Shown: positions 1-7,469 of the stretch, in pieces
Numbering within the stretch: the stretch's first letter is position 1
Layout: every line of letters starts with the position of its first letter
Source: Pararhizobium mangrovi
GTDB taxonomy: Bacteria > Pseudomonadota > Alphaproteobacteria > Rhizobiales > Rhizobiaceae
DNA: 64,000 nucleotides
Assembly (NCBI RefSeq): GCF_006516965.1
Contig: NZ_VHLH01000002.1
Span: 1 to 64,000, forward strand
Direction: 5' to 3'
Position numbers and translations under genes: made by a program
The notes under the pieces: generated by a model
Told to the model about the DNA's origin: nothing
What the model saw: the letters and a program-made list of their open reading frames with translations, nothing else
Databases searched by the model: none

Positions 1-13
1 GTCGAAACGGGCC

Positions 14-44
14 ATTCAAAGCTCCTCCTCGAGGATCTTTGAAT
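14..44. other. Inverted repeat (hairpin) at the window start
   Basis: An 8-bp arm (ATTCAAAG with CTTTGAAT) followed by one mismatch and a 5-bp inner stem (TCCTC with GAGGA) around a 3-base loop. There is no T-run on either side, so it is not a clean intrinsic terminator; it may end a transcript entering from the left. It overlaps a possible TTG start at 39 for the next gene, which argues against that start. Confidence 0.4.
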
Positions 45-113
45 CACGATCCAGCCTCAAACGGAATCCCGTTTATGAGTACAGATCCTAGCCGAGCTGG
101 AAAGGGCAAACCG

Positions 114-581
114 ATGGCTGGAAAGAGGAAGAGCGCAGGGGTCCTGCTTCATCGCTTCCGGGCAGGGCACCTCGAAGTGCTTCTCGCCCATCCCGGTGGT
201 CCGTTCTGGAAGAACAAGGACGAGGGTGCCTGGAGCATACCGAAGGGCGAAATCGACGAAGGCGAGGATCCGCAGACGGCCGCCATTCGCGAATTCGCCG
301 AAGAGACGGGGCATACGCTCGAAACGCTACCGGTCCCGCTCGCCACCATCGAGCAGAAGGGCGGCAAGACCGTCGTCGCCTTCGCCGCCGAGGGCGATCT
401 CGACGCGGAAACGCTTGCGAGCAACACCTTCGAGATGGAATGGCCGCCGCGCAGCGGCCGGAGGCAGGCATTCCCCGAGATCGATCGCGCGGCCTGGCTG
501 ACGCTGGACGCGGCGCGGGTGAAGATCCTCGCTTCGCAGCGCCCGCTGATCGATGCGCTGGAGGAAGCTTTCGGCCGGTAG
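114..581 (+). CDS. Nudix hydrolase
   Basis: A 155-residue Nudix-fold hydrolase, expected to cleave nucleoside diphosphates linked to another moiety and to need Mg2+. The Nudix box is intact: GEIDEGEDPQTAAIREFAEE follows the G-x5-E-x7-REuxEExGu pattern. It is preceded by a WSIPKGEI segment typical of the small NTP-PPase-like Nudix proteins. I chose the ATG at 114 because the homologous region begins with SAGVLLHR just after it; ATG 75 and TTG 39 are in frame, but the first falls in unconserved sequence and the second in a hairpin. Substrate cannot be predicted. The gene appears monocistronic, with 95 bases before the aldo/keto reductase gene. Confidence 0.9.
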   Translation: MAGKRKSAGVLLHRFRAGHLEVLLAHPGGPFWKNKDEGAWSIPKGEIDEGEDPQTAAIREFAEETGHTLETLPVPLATIEQKGGKTVVAFAAEGDLDAETLASNTFEMEWPPRSGRRQAFPEIDRAAWLTLDAARVKILASQRPLIDALEEAFGR

Positions 582-676
582 CCGCCTGCGGCAGATAGCG
601 CGCTCGGCTACGCACCGTGATGACGGCGCGGGGGCGAAGGCTGTATGTTCGCGGCGACAGGCAAGGAGAACGAAGC

Positions 677-1657
677 ATGGAATACGTACGTCTCGGCGCG
701 ACCGGCACTCAGGTTTCGCGCCTCTGCCTCGGCTGCATGACCTATGGCGATCCGGCGCGCGGACGCCACGAATGGACGCTGCCGGAGGACGAGAGCCGGC
801 CGATCCTCAAGAAGGCGCTCGACCTCGGCATCAATTTCTTCGACACCGCCAACGTCTATTCCGACGGCAGTTCGGAAGAGATCGTCGGCCGTGCGCTCAA
901 GGATTTCGTTGCGCGTGACGATATCGTGCTCGCGACCAAGGTGCATGGCCGCATGCGCGAGGGCCCGAACGGTGCCGGCCTTTCGCGCAAGGCCATCATG
1001 GCGGAGATCGACAACAGCCTGCGCCGCCTCGGCACGGATTATGTCGACCTTTACCAGATCCATCGTTTCGACCCGCAGACGCCGATCGAAGAGACGCTGG
1101 AAGCGCTGCACGATGTGGTGAAGGCAGGCAAGGCGCGCCATATCGGCGCTTCGTCCATGTATGCGTGGCAGTTCGCGACGATGATCTTCACCGCGCGCGC
1201 CAACGGATGGAGCGAATTCGTTACGATGCAGGACCATCTGAACCTGCTGAACCGCGAAGAACTGCGCGAGATGGCGCCGTTCTGCGTCGACCAGGGGATC
1301 GGCCTTCTGCCGTGGAGTCCGCTTGCCCGCGGTCGCCTCGCCAAGACGTCGGACGAACGCACGCACCGGCAGGAGACGGACCCGCTTCACGAATCGCTCT
1401 ACGCCAAGACCGCCGACAGCGATCGCGCGGTCATCGACGCCGTCGGCAATATTGCTGAAAAGCGCGGCGTGCCGCGTGCACAGGTTGCGCTGGCCTGGCT
1501 GTTGCAGGTTCCGGGCGTCACGGCACCCATCGTCGGCGCGTCGAAGGAAAAGCATCTCGACGACGCGGTCGGCGCCCTGTCGCTCCAACTGGAGCCGGCG
1601 GAGATCGAAAGCCTGGAGGAAGCCTACGTTCCCCATCCGATCGTCGGCTTTTCCTGA
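677..1657 (+). CDS. Aldo/keto reductase
   Basis: A 326-residue NADPH-dependent oxidoreductase of the aldo/keto reductase family, predicted TIM barrel, cytoplasmic. The N-terminus MEYVRLGATGTQVSRLCLG is the standard start of the YajO/YhdN-like subgroup. The FFDTANVYSDGSSE stretch contains the catalytic Asp and Tyr, ATKVHG holds the catalytic Lys and LYQIHRFD the His. The start at 677 has a good ribosome binding site (AAGGAGA at 662-668); longer in-frame starts from 617 lack family similarity. Physiological substrate unknown. A stem-loop lies about 40 bases after the stop. Confidence 0.93.
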   Translation: MEYVRLGATGTQVSRLCLGCMTYGDPARGRHEWTLPEDESRPILKKALDLGINFFDTANVYSDGSSEEIVGRALKDFVARDDIVLATKVHGRMREGPNGAGLSRKAIMAEIDNSLRRLGTDYVDLYQIHRFDPQTPIEETLEALHDVVKAGKARHIGASSMYAWQFATMIFTARANGWSEFVTMQDHLNLLNREELREMAPFCVDQGIGLLPWSPLARGRLAKTSDERTHRQETDPLHESLYAKTADSDRAVIDAVGNIAEKRGVPRAQVALAWLLQVPGVTAPIVGASKEKHLDDAVGALSLQLEPAEIESLEEAYVPHPIVGFS

Positions 1658-1699
1658 ACCGTGCAAACCGCATCCATGGACGGGAACGGTCCGTTTCGA

Positions 1700-1720
1700 C
1701 GAGAACCGGACGGGTTCTCG
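1700..1720 (+). terminator. Stem-loop after the aldo/keto reductase gene
   Basis: Perfect 8-bp stem CGAGAACC / GGTTCTCG with a 5-base loop, 42 bases downstream of the stop at 1657. No T-run follows, so termination efficiency is uncertain. Confidence 0.4.
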
Positions 1721-1776
1721 CGGGTTACGTTCATGCCGGCACCCGCCGGCGATCGTCGTCAAGCAAGGAGTTGCCC

Positions 1777-1932
1777 ATGCAGTCCGTCACCCTCGATTTC
1801 GGCATCGCACCGCTCATCGCGCTCATCGCCGGCATCCTGATCCTCGTCGCTCCGCGCCTGCTCAACTATATCGTGGCGATCTATCTCATCATCGTCGGCC
1901 TGCTGGGGCTTTTCCCGGGGCTGCTGCATTAG
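1777..1932 (+). CDS. DUF3096 family small membrane protein
   Basis: A 51-residue, almost wholly hydrophobic protein. It contains PLIALIAGILILVAPRLLN and then YIVAIYLIIVGLLGL, the two-helix hairpin pattern of DUF3096 (one short hydrophobic helix, a P-R-L-L-N-Y turn, a second helix). It has a strong ribosome binding site (AAGGAG at 1765-1770) six bases before the ATG. It sits between the reductase and macrodomain genes on the same strand, 28 bases before the latter, so the two may be cotranscribed. The family has no established function; an inner-membrane location is inferred from composition. Confidence 0.85.
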   Translation: MQSVTLDFGIAPLIALIAGILILVAPRLLNYIVAIYLIIVGLLGLFPGLLH

Positions 1933-1960
1933 GGATACGAACGGCAGAGGAGGGCGCCGC

Positions 1961-2497
1961 ATGGCAACGGACCGGATGCGCATCGAAACCGGCGACATCA
2001 CCAAGCTGGATGTCGACGCGATCGTCAACGCAGCGAACACTTCCCTACTCGGCGGTGGCGGCGTCGATGGCGCGATCCACCGTGCGGCCGGTCCGGAACT
2101 GCTCGTGGAATGCCGCGGGCTCGGCGGTTGCGATACGGGCGATGCGAAGCTTACGGCAGGGTATCGGCTGCCCGCACGCCACGTCATCCACACGGTCGGA
2201 CCGGTCTGGAAGGATGGCGCGCACGGCGAGCCGGAAAAGCTCGCCGCATGTTATCGCCGTTCGCTGAAGGTCGCGTACGACAACGGCGTGCGCACGGTCG
2301 CCTTCCCGGCGATCTCGACCGGCTTCTACCGTTTTCCACCGGAGCGAGCGGCCGTGATCGCGGTGGAAACGGTCGCCGCGTTTCTTGCCGAGGCCGATGC
2401 CATCGAATCGGTCGTCTTCTGCTGTTTCAGCGCCGAAAGTGCGGACCACCATCGCCGCGCATTCGACGCCAATGCCGGTGTCGACAGGGACCGGTGA
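1961..2497 (+). CDS. Macrodomain protein, putative O-acetyl-ADP-ribose deacetylase
   Basis: A 178-residue single macrodomain protein. The signature IVNAANTSLLGGGGVDGAIH near residues 22-41 is the ADP-ribose-binding and catalytic loop of the YmdB/MacroD subclass, which removes O-acetyl groups from ADP-ribose and can reverse mono-ADP-ribosylation. A second loop (AISTGFYRFP) matches the phosphate-binding loop. The ATG at 1961 follows GAGGAGG with suitable spacing; a second ATG at 1976 is possible. The nearest relevant neighbour is the Nudix gene 1.4 kb upstream, but nothing shows that they act together. Confidence 0.92.
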   Translation: MATDRMRIETGDITKLDVDAIVNAANTSLLGGGGVDGAIHRAAGPELLVECRGLGGCDTGDAKLTAGYRLPARHVIHTVGPVWKDGAHGEPEKLAACYRRSLKVAYDNGVRTVAFPAISTGFYRFPPERAAVIAVETVAAFLAEADAIESVVFCCFSAESADHHRRAFDANAGVDRDR

Positions 2498-2696
2498 CGG
2501 CGCGCAATCGTGCCGCTTGCACGAAGTGATAACCGCAAGCGGTTGAAGTAACGCTCCAAAGGCTTCATGCATGGCACAGTCCAAAAGCCGGTCAGGCGTA
2601 TTCGAGCTTCGTCCCGTATCGGGGACGGACGGCAGACCCTCGCTTTCCGAAAGCAGACGATCGCGCTTGCCGGCACACCGATCGAGAGGGAGACGA

Positions 2697-3257
2697 ATGC
2701 AGTATGACGACGCGTACGCCGCCCCGGCGGACGTCCTTGCCTTCTGGTTCGAGGAACTGACGCCCGAACACTGGTTCAAGCCGTCCGCGGAGATCGACGC
2801 GCGCATCCGCCAGCGCTTCGCCGCGACCCATCTGATGCTCGCACGCCATATCGAGGAGGCGTGGCGGCGCTCGCCCGAAGGCCGGCTTGCCGCTACCATC
2901 GTGCTCGACCAGTTCCCGCGCAACATCTACCGCGCGACGCCGCTCGCCTTCGCGACGGACGAACTCGCCCGCAACGAGGCACGCACGGCGATCGAGGCGG
3001 GCATGGATCAACTCGTGCCGGCCGAGCGTCGCGTCTTCTTCTACCTTCCGTTCGAGCATTCGGAAGCGCTCGAGGATCAGGAATGGTCCGTCGAACTGAT
3101 CGCGACACTCGACCATGCGGAATATCTGGACTACGCGCGGCGCCACCGCGAGGTGATCGCCCGGTTCGGACGGTTTCCTCATCGAAACCCGATCCTGGGC
3201 CGGTTTTCGACCCGCGCGGAGGAAGCCTATCTCTCGACGAGCGACTCCGGCTTTTGA
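2697..3257 (+). CDS. DUF924 family protein
   Basis: A 186-residue protein of the DUF924 family, seen from the pattern PADVLAFWFEEL near the N-terminus, then TIVLDQFPRNIYR in the middle and FFYLPFEHSE with RFPHRN towards the C-terminus. The family is predicted all-helical and cytoplasmic, and its function is not established. I placed the start at 2697 because of the GAGGGAGA ribosome binding site directly upstream; the frame stays open back to 2571 but that extra segment is Arg/Ser-rich and not family-like. It follows the macrodomain gene by 199 bases. Confidence 0.88.
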   Translation: MQYDDAYAAPADVLAFWFEELTPEHWFKPSAEIDARIRQRFAATHLMLARHIEEAWRRSPEGRLAATIVLDQFPRNIYRATPLAFATDELARNEARTAIEAGMDQLVPAERRVFFYLPFEHSEALEDQEWSVELIATLDHAEYLDYARRHREVIARFGRFPHRNPILGRFSTRAEEAYLSTSDSGF

Positions 3258-3437
3258 TGTCCGCGGCGGCCGGAGCATCTTCCGGTCGGACCGATCATGT
3301 CCGGCGTCACACGATTGTGCTCTTGCCAAGCGGGGAAAAGCGTTCATCCTTTCCTTAATCGAGGCGTTGCGTGACGGCGGCCCGTTCGATGGACCGCCCC
3401 GCCACGGCGATGCCGCGTAGAAAAGGGGATGGCTGAA

Positions 3438-4343
3438 ATGCGCTATGGCCTTTCTTCGCGTTCTTTCCGCAGCCATCGGTTCAGGCGAACCGGGGCACTT
3501 CTCGCGTCGGCCTGCGCTGCGGCATGGTTTGCGACCGGGGTACCCGCCAGGGCCGCCGGAGCACAAGGCGGCGACCAGAAGATCGACGTCGCGCTGGTGC
3601 TCGCCGTCGATGTTTCCTGGTCGATGGATACGGAAGAACAGCGCATCCAGCGCGACGGCTACGCCGCCGCCTTCCGCTCCAAGGAGGTGATCGACGCGAT
3701 CCGCGAGGGCGGTTACGGCCGGGTCGCGGTCACCTATGTCGAATGGGCCGGCAGCACGATGCAGCTCGTTGTCGTGCCCTGGACGATCATCGACGACGAG
3801 GCCGGTTCGCAGCGTTTCGCCGACGCGCTATCGATGCAGGAGCCGGCACAGCTTCGCCGCACCTCGATTTCGGGCGCCATCGACTTTTCGAGCAAGCTTC
3901 TGGACAAGACGGGAATGACGCCGATGCGGCGCGTCATCGACATTTCTGGCGACGGGCCCAACAACGAGGGACGACCGGTGACCGAGGCGCGCGACGAAGC
4001 CGTCGCACGCGGCATCACGATCAACGGCCTTCCGCTGATGACGAGCGCGCGGGACGGCTTCGGCTATTCGATCGAAAATCTCGACGACTATTACGGTGAT
4101 TGCGTCGTCGGCGGCGGCCAGTCCTTCGTCATTCCGGTGACGAGCTGGAAGGAGTTTCCCGAGGCGATCCGGCGCAAGCTGGTGCTGGAGCTGGCCGGCA
4201 CCCCGACCGAGCGTGCCGCATACCGCGCGCCGCACGACTTTCCCGTCATCGAGGTCGCTGACGAAAACGCCGGGAAGGCGGGTGCGGACTGCATGATCGG
4301 CGAGAAGATCTGGCGCAAGCGCTGGGAGCGCTGGAACCAGTGA
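3438..4343 (+). CDS. DUF1194 von Willebrand A-like secreted protein
   Basis: A 301-residue exported protein. An Arg-rich N-terminus with a hydrophobic stretch (GALLASACAAAWFATG) and a likely cleavage site after PARA make a signal peptide. The mature part has the DUF1194 / vWA-like fold: a beta strand VALVLAVDVSWSMD carrying a MIDAS-like D-x-S-x-S metal site, and VIDISGDGPNNEG later on. vWA proteins usually bind metal and a partner protein; no partner is evident here. The ATG at 3438 is preferred over 3429 because the AGGGG at 3424-3428 is well spaced for the former and too close for the latter. It is convergent with the GlxA-type gene. Confidence 0.87.
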   Translation: MRYGLSSRSFRSHRFRRTGALLASACAAAWFATGVPARAAGAQGGDQKIDVALVLAVDVSWSMDTEEQRIQRDGYAAAFRSKEVIDAIREGGYGRVAVTYVEWAGSTMQLVVVPWTIIDDEAGSQRFADALSMQEPAQLRRTSISGAIDFSSKLLDKTGMTPMRRVIDISGDGPNNEGRPVTEARDEAVARGITINGLPLMTSARDGFGYSIENLDDYYGDCVVGGGQSFVIPVTSWKEFPEAIRRKLVLELAGTPTERAAYRAPHDFPVIEVADENAGKAGADCMIGEKIWRKRWERWNQ

Positions 4344-4351
4344 CAGCGCTC

Positions 4352-4372
4352 TATAAACCTGAAAGGCTTTAG
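4352..4372 (+). repeat. Short intergenic repeat, partial copy A
   Basis: TATAAACCTGAAAGGC followed by TTTAG; 20 of 21 bases match the right arm of the full palindromic copy at 7154-7216. It begins 9 bases after the vWA gene stop, and its last bases form the TAA stop codon of the minus-strand GlxA-type gene. Confidence 0.75.
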
Positions 4373-5376
4373 GCGGCGGCGCTGAGCAATTGCCTGCGCT
4401 CGGCGCGCTCCTGTTGTGGCGAGCGCGCGTAGAGTTCGCGGTAGCATTTGGAAAAATGCGAAGCCGAGACGAAGCCGCAGGCGACCGCAACCTCGACGAT
4501 CGACATCGCGGACTGGATCAGCAGGTGGCGAGCACGGTCGAGCCTGATTTCGAGATAGTAGCGCGCCGGCGAGCGTCCCATCTCCTGGCGAAAAAGCCGT
4601 TCCACCTGGCGGCGAGAAAGTCCGACATGCTGCGCGATCGCGCCCTGCGAAAGTGGCTCGGCGATGTTGCCCTCCATTAGTTCGATGATCGAGAGGACCT
4701 TCGAGTTCTGGATGCCGAGGCGCGCGCGAAGGGGCAGGCGCTGCCGGTCGTGGGGCCCCCGCACGCGATCCGTCAGCGCCTGTTCGCAGATACGGTTGAC
4801 GAGCCCCTGTTCGTGGTCTTCGCCGATGATCGTCAGCATCATGTCGAGCGAGGCCGTTCCGCCGGCGCAGGTGTAAAGGTTGTCGTCGACCTCGTAGAGA
4901 TCGGCGAAGACGTGCGCATCGGGAAACGTCTCCGCGAAAGCCGGCAGGCTCTCCCAATGGATCGCACAGCGCCTTTCGGCAAGCAGCCCGGCGCTCGCCA
5001 GGATGTAGGCGCCCGTGCACAGCCCGCCGACCATCACGCCGCGCTGATGGCTCTCGCGCAGCCAGGTGTTGACGGCCGGGTTGACGAAATCTTCCACGCG
5101 AAGCCCTGCGCATACGAAGATCATCGACGGGCGAGAATCGCTGGCAAGGGCACGGCGTTCGCCTTCGAGCGAGAGGCTGACCGAGATCTCGACGCCGTTC
5201 GAGGCGATCACGGGATGACCTTCGAAGGACGAAAGGCGCCAGATGAACGCCTCGTAACCGAGCATGCGGTTGGCGATGCGCAGCGGCTCGATCGCGCTCG
5301 CGAAGGCGATCATCGAAAAGTTTGGGGTGAGGAAGAAGACGATCGAACGCCGTTCCGGCTTGAGGTTTGCCGTCAT
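4369..5376 (-). CDS. GlxA-family AraC-type transcriptional regulator
   Basis: A 335-residue regulator with an N-terminal DJ-1/PfpI-like (class I glutamine amidotransferase-like) sensor domain and a C-terminal AraC helix-turn-helix pair. The sensor start (SIVFFLTPNFSMIAFASAIE) and the nucleophile-elbow region GGLCTGAYILASAGLL are clear, as are the HTH segments AIAQHVGLSRRQVERLFRQ and VAVACGFVSASHFSKCYRE. Related proteins such as GbdR and CdhR control glycine betaine or carnitine catabolism in proteobacteria; no such genes are in this window, so its regulon is unknown. The start at 5376 is taken because the family begins just there; an upstream in-frame ATG near 5456 is possible. Its stop lies inside a repeat copy. 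Confidence 0.9.
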   Translation of the reverse strand: MTANLKPERRSIVFFLTPNFSMIAFASAIEPLRIANRMLGYEAFIWRLSSFEGHPVIASNGVEISVSLSLEGERRALASDSRPSMIFVCAGLRVEDFVNPAVNTWLRESHQRGVMVGGLCTGAYILASAGLLAERRCAIHWESLPAFAETFPDAHVFADLYEVDDNLYTCAGGTASLDMMLTIIGEDHEQGLVNRICEQALTDRVRGPHDRQRLPLRARLGIQNSKVLSIIELMEGNIAEPLSQGAIAQHVGLSRRQVERLFRQEMGRSPARYYLEIRLDRARHLLIQSAMSIVEVAVACGFVSASHFSKCYRELYARSPQQERAERRQLLSAAA

Positions 5377-5673
5377 ACCGTAACACACAGCACAATTCGG
5401 GCCTTGAACCCCGCGGCCACGATCTCGGGATGTCTCGCGAATCGACACTGTCATGGGCCGAAATGCGTGTGAAGCGGGATTTTTTCCCGGCAGGTGCCGC
5501 GACCGAACATTTCCGATCGGGCGGCGAAATGCCGCGCCGGCCGGTCGCTTTCGCCAGCGGGCGAAAACGACGTGTCGGAACTTGTCGAGCGTCCACGGCC
5601 TTCGCACATAGGGGGCATCGCTTCGGCGCAGATGACGTCGAAGCCCGTTCGCCCATACAGTCAGGAGGCTAGC

Positions 5674-6333
5674 ATGAGCTTGAGAATCAACGATACCGCA
5701 CCGGACTTCACGGCGGAGACGACGGCCGGAACGATCCATTTCCACGAATGGGTCGGCGACGGCTATGCCGTCCTGTTCTCCCACCCGAAAGATTTCACGC
5801 CGGTCTGCACCACGGAACTCGGCTACATGGCGGGCCTTTCCGACGACTTCGCCCAGCGCAACACGAAGATCCTGGGCATTTCGGTCGACCCGGTGGACAG
5901 CCACAAAAAGTGGAAGAGCGACATCGAGAAGATGTCCGGCCATACGGTCGATTACCCGATGATCGGCGATCCGAACATGGAGATCGCCAAGCTTTACGAC
6001 ATGCTGCCGGCGAGCGCCGAAGGCGAGGCGGGCGGCCGGACGCCGGCCGACAACGCGACGGTTCGCTCCGTCTTCATCGTCGGCCCCGACAAGAAGATCA
6101 AACTGATCCTCACCTATCCGATGACGACGGGCCGCAACTTCGACGAGATCCTGCGTGCGCTCGATTCCATCCAGCTCACGGCCAAGCACCAGGTCTCGAC
6201 GCCGGTCCAGTGGAAGAACGGCGAGGACGTCATCGTTCCCGCCTCGCTTTCGGAAGAGGACATCAAGGGCAAGTACGGCACCTTCGATCCGGTGCTGCCC
6301 TATCTGCGCAAGGTTAAGCAGCCCACGGGCTGA
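5674..6333 (+). CDS. 1-Cys peroxiredoxin (Prx6 type)
   Basis: A 219-residue thioredoxin-fold peroxidase that reduces H2O2 and organic hydroperoxides. The peroxidatic cysteine is Cys45 in FTPVCTTELGYM. It is the only Cys in the protein, so the recycling reductant must be external, as in the Prx6 subfamily. The long C-terminal domain after residue 150 (TAKHQVSTPVQWKNGEDVIV) is typical of Prx6. The start is fixed by AGGAGG just upstream. It is divergent from the GlxA-type regulator across 297 bases, so that intergenic stretch probably holds both promoters. A 9-bp stem-loop follows the gene. Confidence 0.95.
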   Translation: MSLRINDTAPDFTAETTAGTIHFHEWVGDGYAVLFSHPKDFTPVCTTELGYMAGLSDDFAQRNTKILGISVDPVDSHKKWKSDIEKMSGHTVDYPMIGDPNMEIAKLYDMLPASAEGEAGGRTPADNATVRSVFIVGPDKKIKLILTYPMTTGRNFDEILRALDSIQLTAKHQVSTPVQWKNGEDVIVPASLSEEDIKGKYGTFDPVLPYLRKVKQPTG

Positions 6334-6363
6334 GGCCTGTCCGGATCCGGAATGGCGAACGCA

Positions 6364-6392
6364 CTGCCGGCGGTGGAAACGCTCGCCGGCAG
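6364..6392 (+). terminator. Stem-loop after the peroxiredoxin gene
   Basis: A 9-bp GC-rich stem (CTGCCGGCG / CGCCGGCAG) with an 11-base loop, then CTTTC, starting 31 bases after the peroxiredoxin stop. Terminator-like, but the T-run is weak. Confidence 0.5.
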
Positions 6393-6414
6393 CTTTCGGG
6401 CGGCTTTAGAGGGT

Positions 6415-6440
6415 TTCCGTATAAACCTGAAAAGATCTAG
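6415..6440 (+). repeat. Short intergenic repeat, partial copy B
   Basis: TTCCGTATAAACCTGAAAAG then ATCTAG; it matches the right arm of the palindrome at 7154-7216 at 24 of 26 positions. The CTAG end supplies the TAG stop of the minus-strand phasin-like gene at 6437-6439. Confidence 0.75.
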
Positions 6441-6766
6441 CCCAACCGCTTGGCGTTGCCGCGAACGCGCTTTGCGTAGGGTCGCACGCTCGAGGCCGCG
6501 ATCCGTCCGCCGGCTTTCTCGATGGCTTTCGACGAGACGGATGTGCGCGGGCGCATCAGTTCGCGCATCATCGCGAACTGCCAGGCTATCATCGCTTCCG
6601 TGGAAGCGGCGACCTTTTCGGAAACCATGCGTGTCGTTTCCGCCTGCATCCGCGCGGAATGCAACGGCGAAGTCCACATCATGTTGGCGCGCGTCGCGAT
6701 GACGAGCGGCGCCTGGAACCAGAGCGTCGCGATGTCCGCGAGCGGCGATGTGCTTCCTCGGCTCAT
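6437..6766 (-). CDS. Small phasin-like protein
   Basis: A 109-residue protein I do not recognise with certainty. It is predicted helical, with an amphipathic N-terminal region (SPLADIATLWFQAPLVIATR), a run of Met/Thr/Glu residues and a basic C-terminus rich in Arg/Lys (RPYAKRVRGNAKRLG). The layout resembles small proteins annotated as phasin or polyhydroxyalkanoate-granule-associated in rhizobia, which coat storage granules; that assignment is tentative. A GAAAGG ribosome binding site precedes the ATG at 6766. The TAG stop falls within repeat copy B. It is convergent with the peroxiredoxin gene. Confidence 0.6.
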   Translation of the reverse strand: MSRGSTSPLADIATLWFQAPLVIATRANMMWTSPLHSARMQAETTRMVSEKVAASTEAMIAWQFAMMRELMRPRTSVSSKAIEKAGGRIAASSVRPYAKRVRGNAKRLG

Positions 6767-6972
6767 GGCAGGGCCTTTCGATTACGGGGGCAGGTCTATC
6801 GCCCGTCGATTGACACCGCATTGCGTCGGATATGAGATCGCGGTGACGCCCCGGGTAAGACAACGGGTCATTGTACCCGTATAACGGGACGAACTTTTTG
6901 GCTCGCCGTGCGTTGCATGGGCGTATCATTTCCACCGTTACGCGATCTGCGGATCTCTTCAGGAAACCGACC

Positions 6973-7131
6973 ATGCCCGTATCCAAAACTGCTCGTCTGG
7001 CTCTCGTTCTCGTCGCGCTCGCTTCGCTCAGCGCATGTGCGAACACCATCCGCGGCATGGGTCGCGACACGGCGAACGCCGTCGATGCGACCCAAGGTGC
7101 GGGTCGCGACGTCAACCAGGCCGCACAGTAA
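6973..7131 (+). CDS. Entericidin-family small lipoprotein
   Basis: A 52-residue lipoprotein precursor. A short basic start, a hydrophobic stretch (LALVLVALASL) and a lipobox LSAC with the acylated cysteine at residue 22 give a mature peptide of about 31 residues, CANTIRGMGRDTANAVDATQ and onward, which matches entericidin A/B (ecnA/ecnB). In enterics, entericidins form a toxin-antidote pair under stationary-phase control. In alphaproteobacteria a single copy is common and its role is unclear. AGGAAA precedes the ATG. A perfect inverted repeat and then a strong terminator follow. Confidence 0.88.
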   Translation: MPVSKTARLALVLVALASLSACANTIRGMGRDTANAVDATQGAGRDVNQAAQ

Positions 7132-7153
7132 GGCAGTCTCGGGATCGGACTTC

Positions 7154-7216
7154 CTAGAGCCTTTCAGGTTTATACGGAAGCGCAGAGTGTTTCCGTATAA
7201 ACCTGAAAGGCTCTAG
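7154..7216. repeat. Full copy of the intergenic repeat: perfect 26-bp inverted repeat
   Basis: Two perfectly complementary 26-base arms (7154-7179 and 7191-7216) separated by an 11-base loop. The core of the right arm is TATAAACCTGAAAGGCTC and both ends are CTAG. The element lies 22 bases after the entericidin stop and before that gene's probable terminator. Right-arm-only copies occur at 4352-4372 and 6415-6440. No transposase is present, so it resembles a small non-autonomous or REP-like intergenic repeat. Confidence 0.85.
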
Positions 7217-7222
7217 TGTCCG

Positions 7223-7242
7223 GTCCCGTTTCGGGACTTTTT
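7223..7242 (+). terminator. Intrinsic terminator, probably of the entericidin gene
   Basis: A 6-bp stem GTCCCG / CGGGAC with a 3-base loop, followed directly by five T. It reads on the + strand, 92 bases after the entericidin stop, with the palindromic repeat in between. Confidence 0.8.
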
Positions 7243-7441
7243 CATCGATCCGGTGTTTCGGTAACTGCCGAGTAACCACGCGCGATTATTGTTGATCGTG
7301 CGGCAGGCAGTGATGCCGAAGCTCCGGATCAGGTTCTTGCGTACCGGAGCGCCGCCCCTTCCGGGGAGCGCGTTGTTCTCGGTTTCGGCACAGCGACCTC
7401 GTATCGGCTCGCTGGTCATCCGCGCACGGCATGATAGAACA

Positions 7442-7460
7442 CGGTACTTTCGCAGTACCG
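7442..7460 (+). promoter_or_regulatory. Hairpin in the cobQ translation initiation region
   Basis: A perfect 7-bp stem CGGTACT / AGTACCG around a 5-base loop, ending nine bases before the cobQ ATG at 7470. It occupies the place where a ribosome binding site would be expected, and no clear purine-rich site is visible there. It could limit translation; that is inference. Confidence 0.4.
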
Positions 7461-7469
7461 GGATCATCC

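Larger units (their letters stand above)
7132..7469. other. 338-base gene-free stretch before cobQ
   Basis: Contains, in order, the 63-base palindromic repeat (7154-7216), a strong intrinsic terminator on the + strand (7223-7242), about 200 bases in which I see no gene, and a perfect hairpin directly before cobQ (7442-7460). I looked for a cobalamin riboswitch, which would be expected before many B12 genes, and did not see its conserved B12-box. Confidence 0.7.

Noticed and set aside
7243-7441. Possible cobalamin riboswitch upstream of cobQ
   Set aside because: The conserved B12-box and the flanking conserved core were not found.
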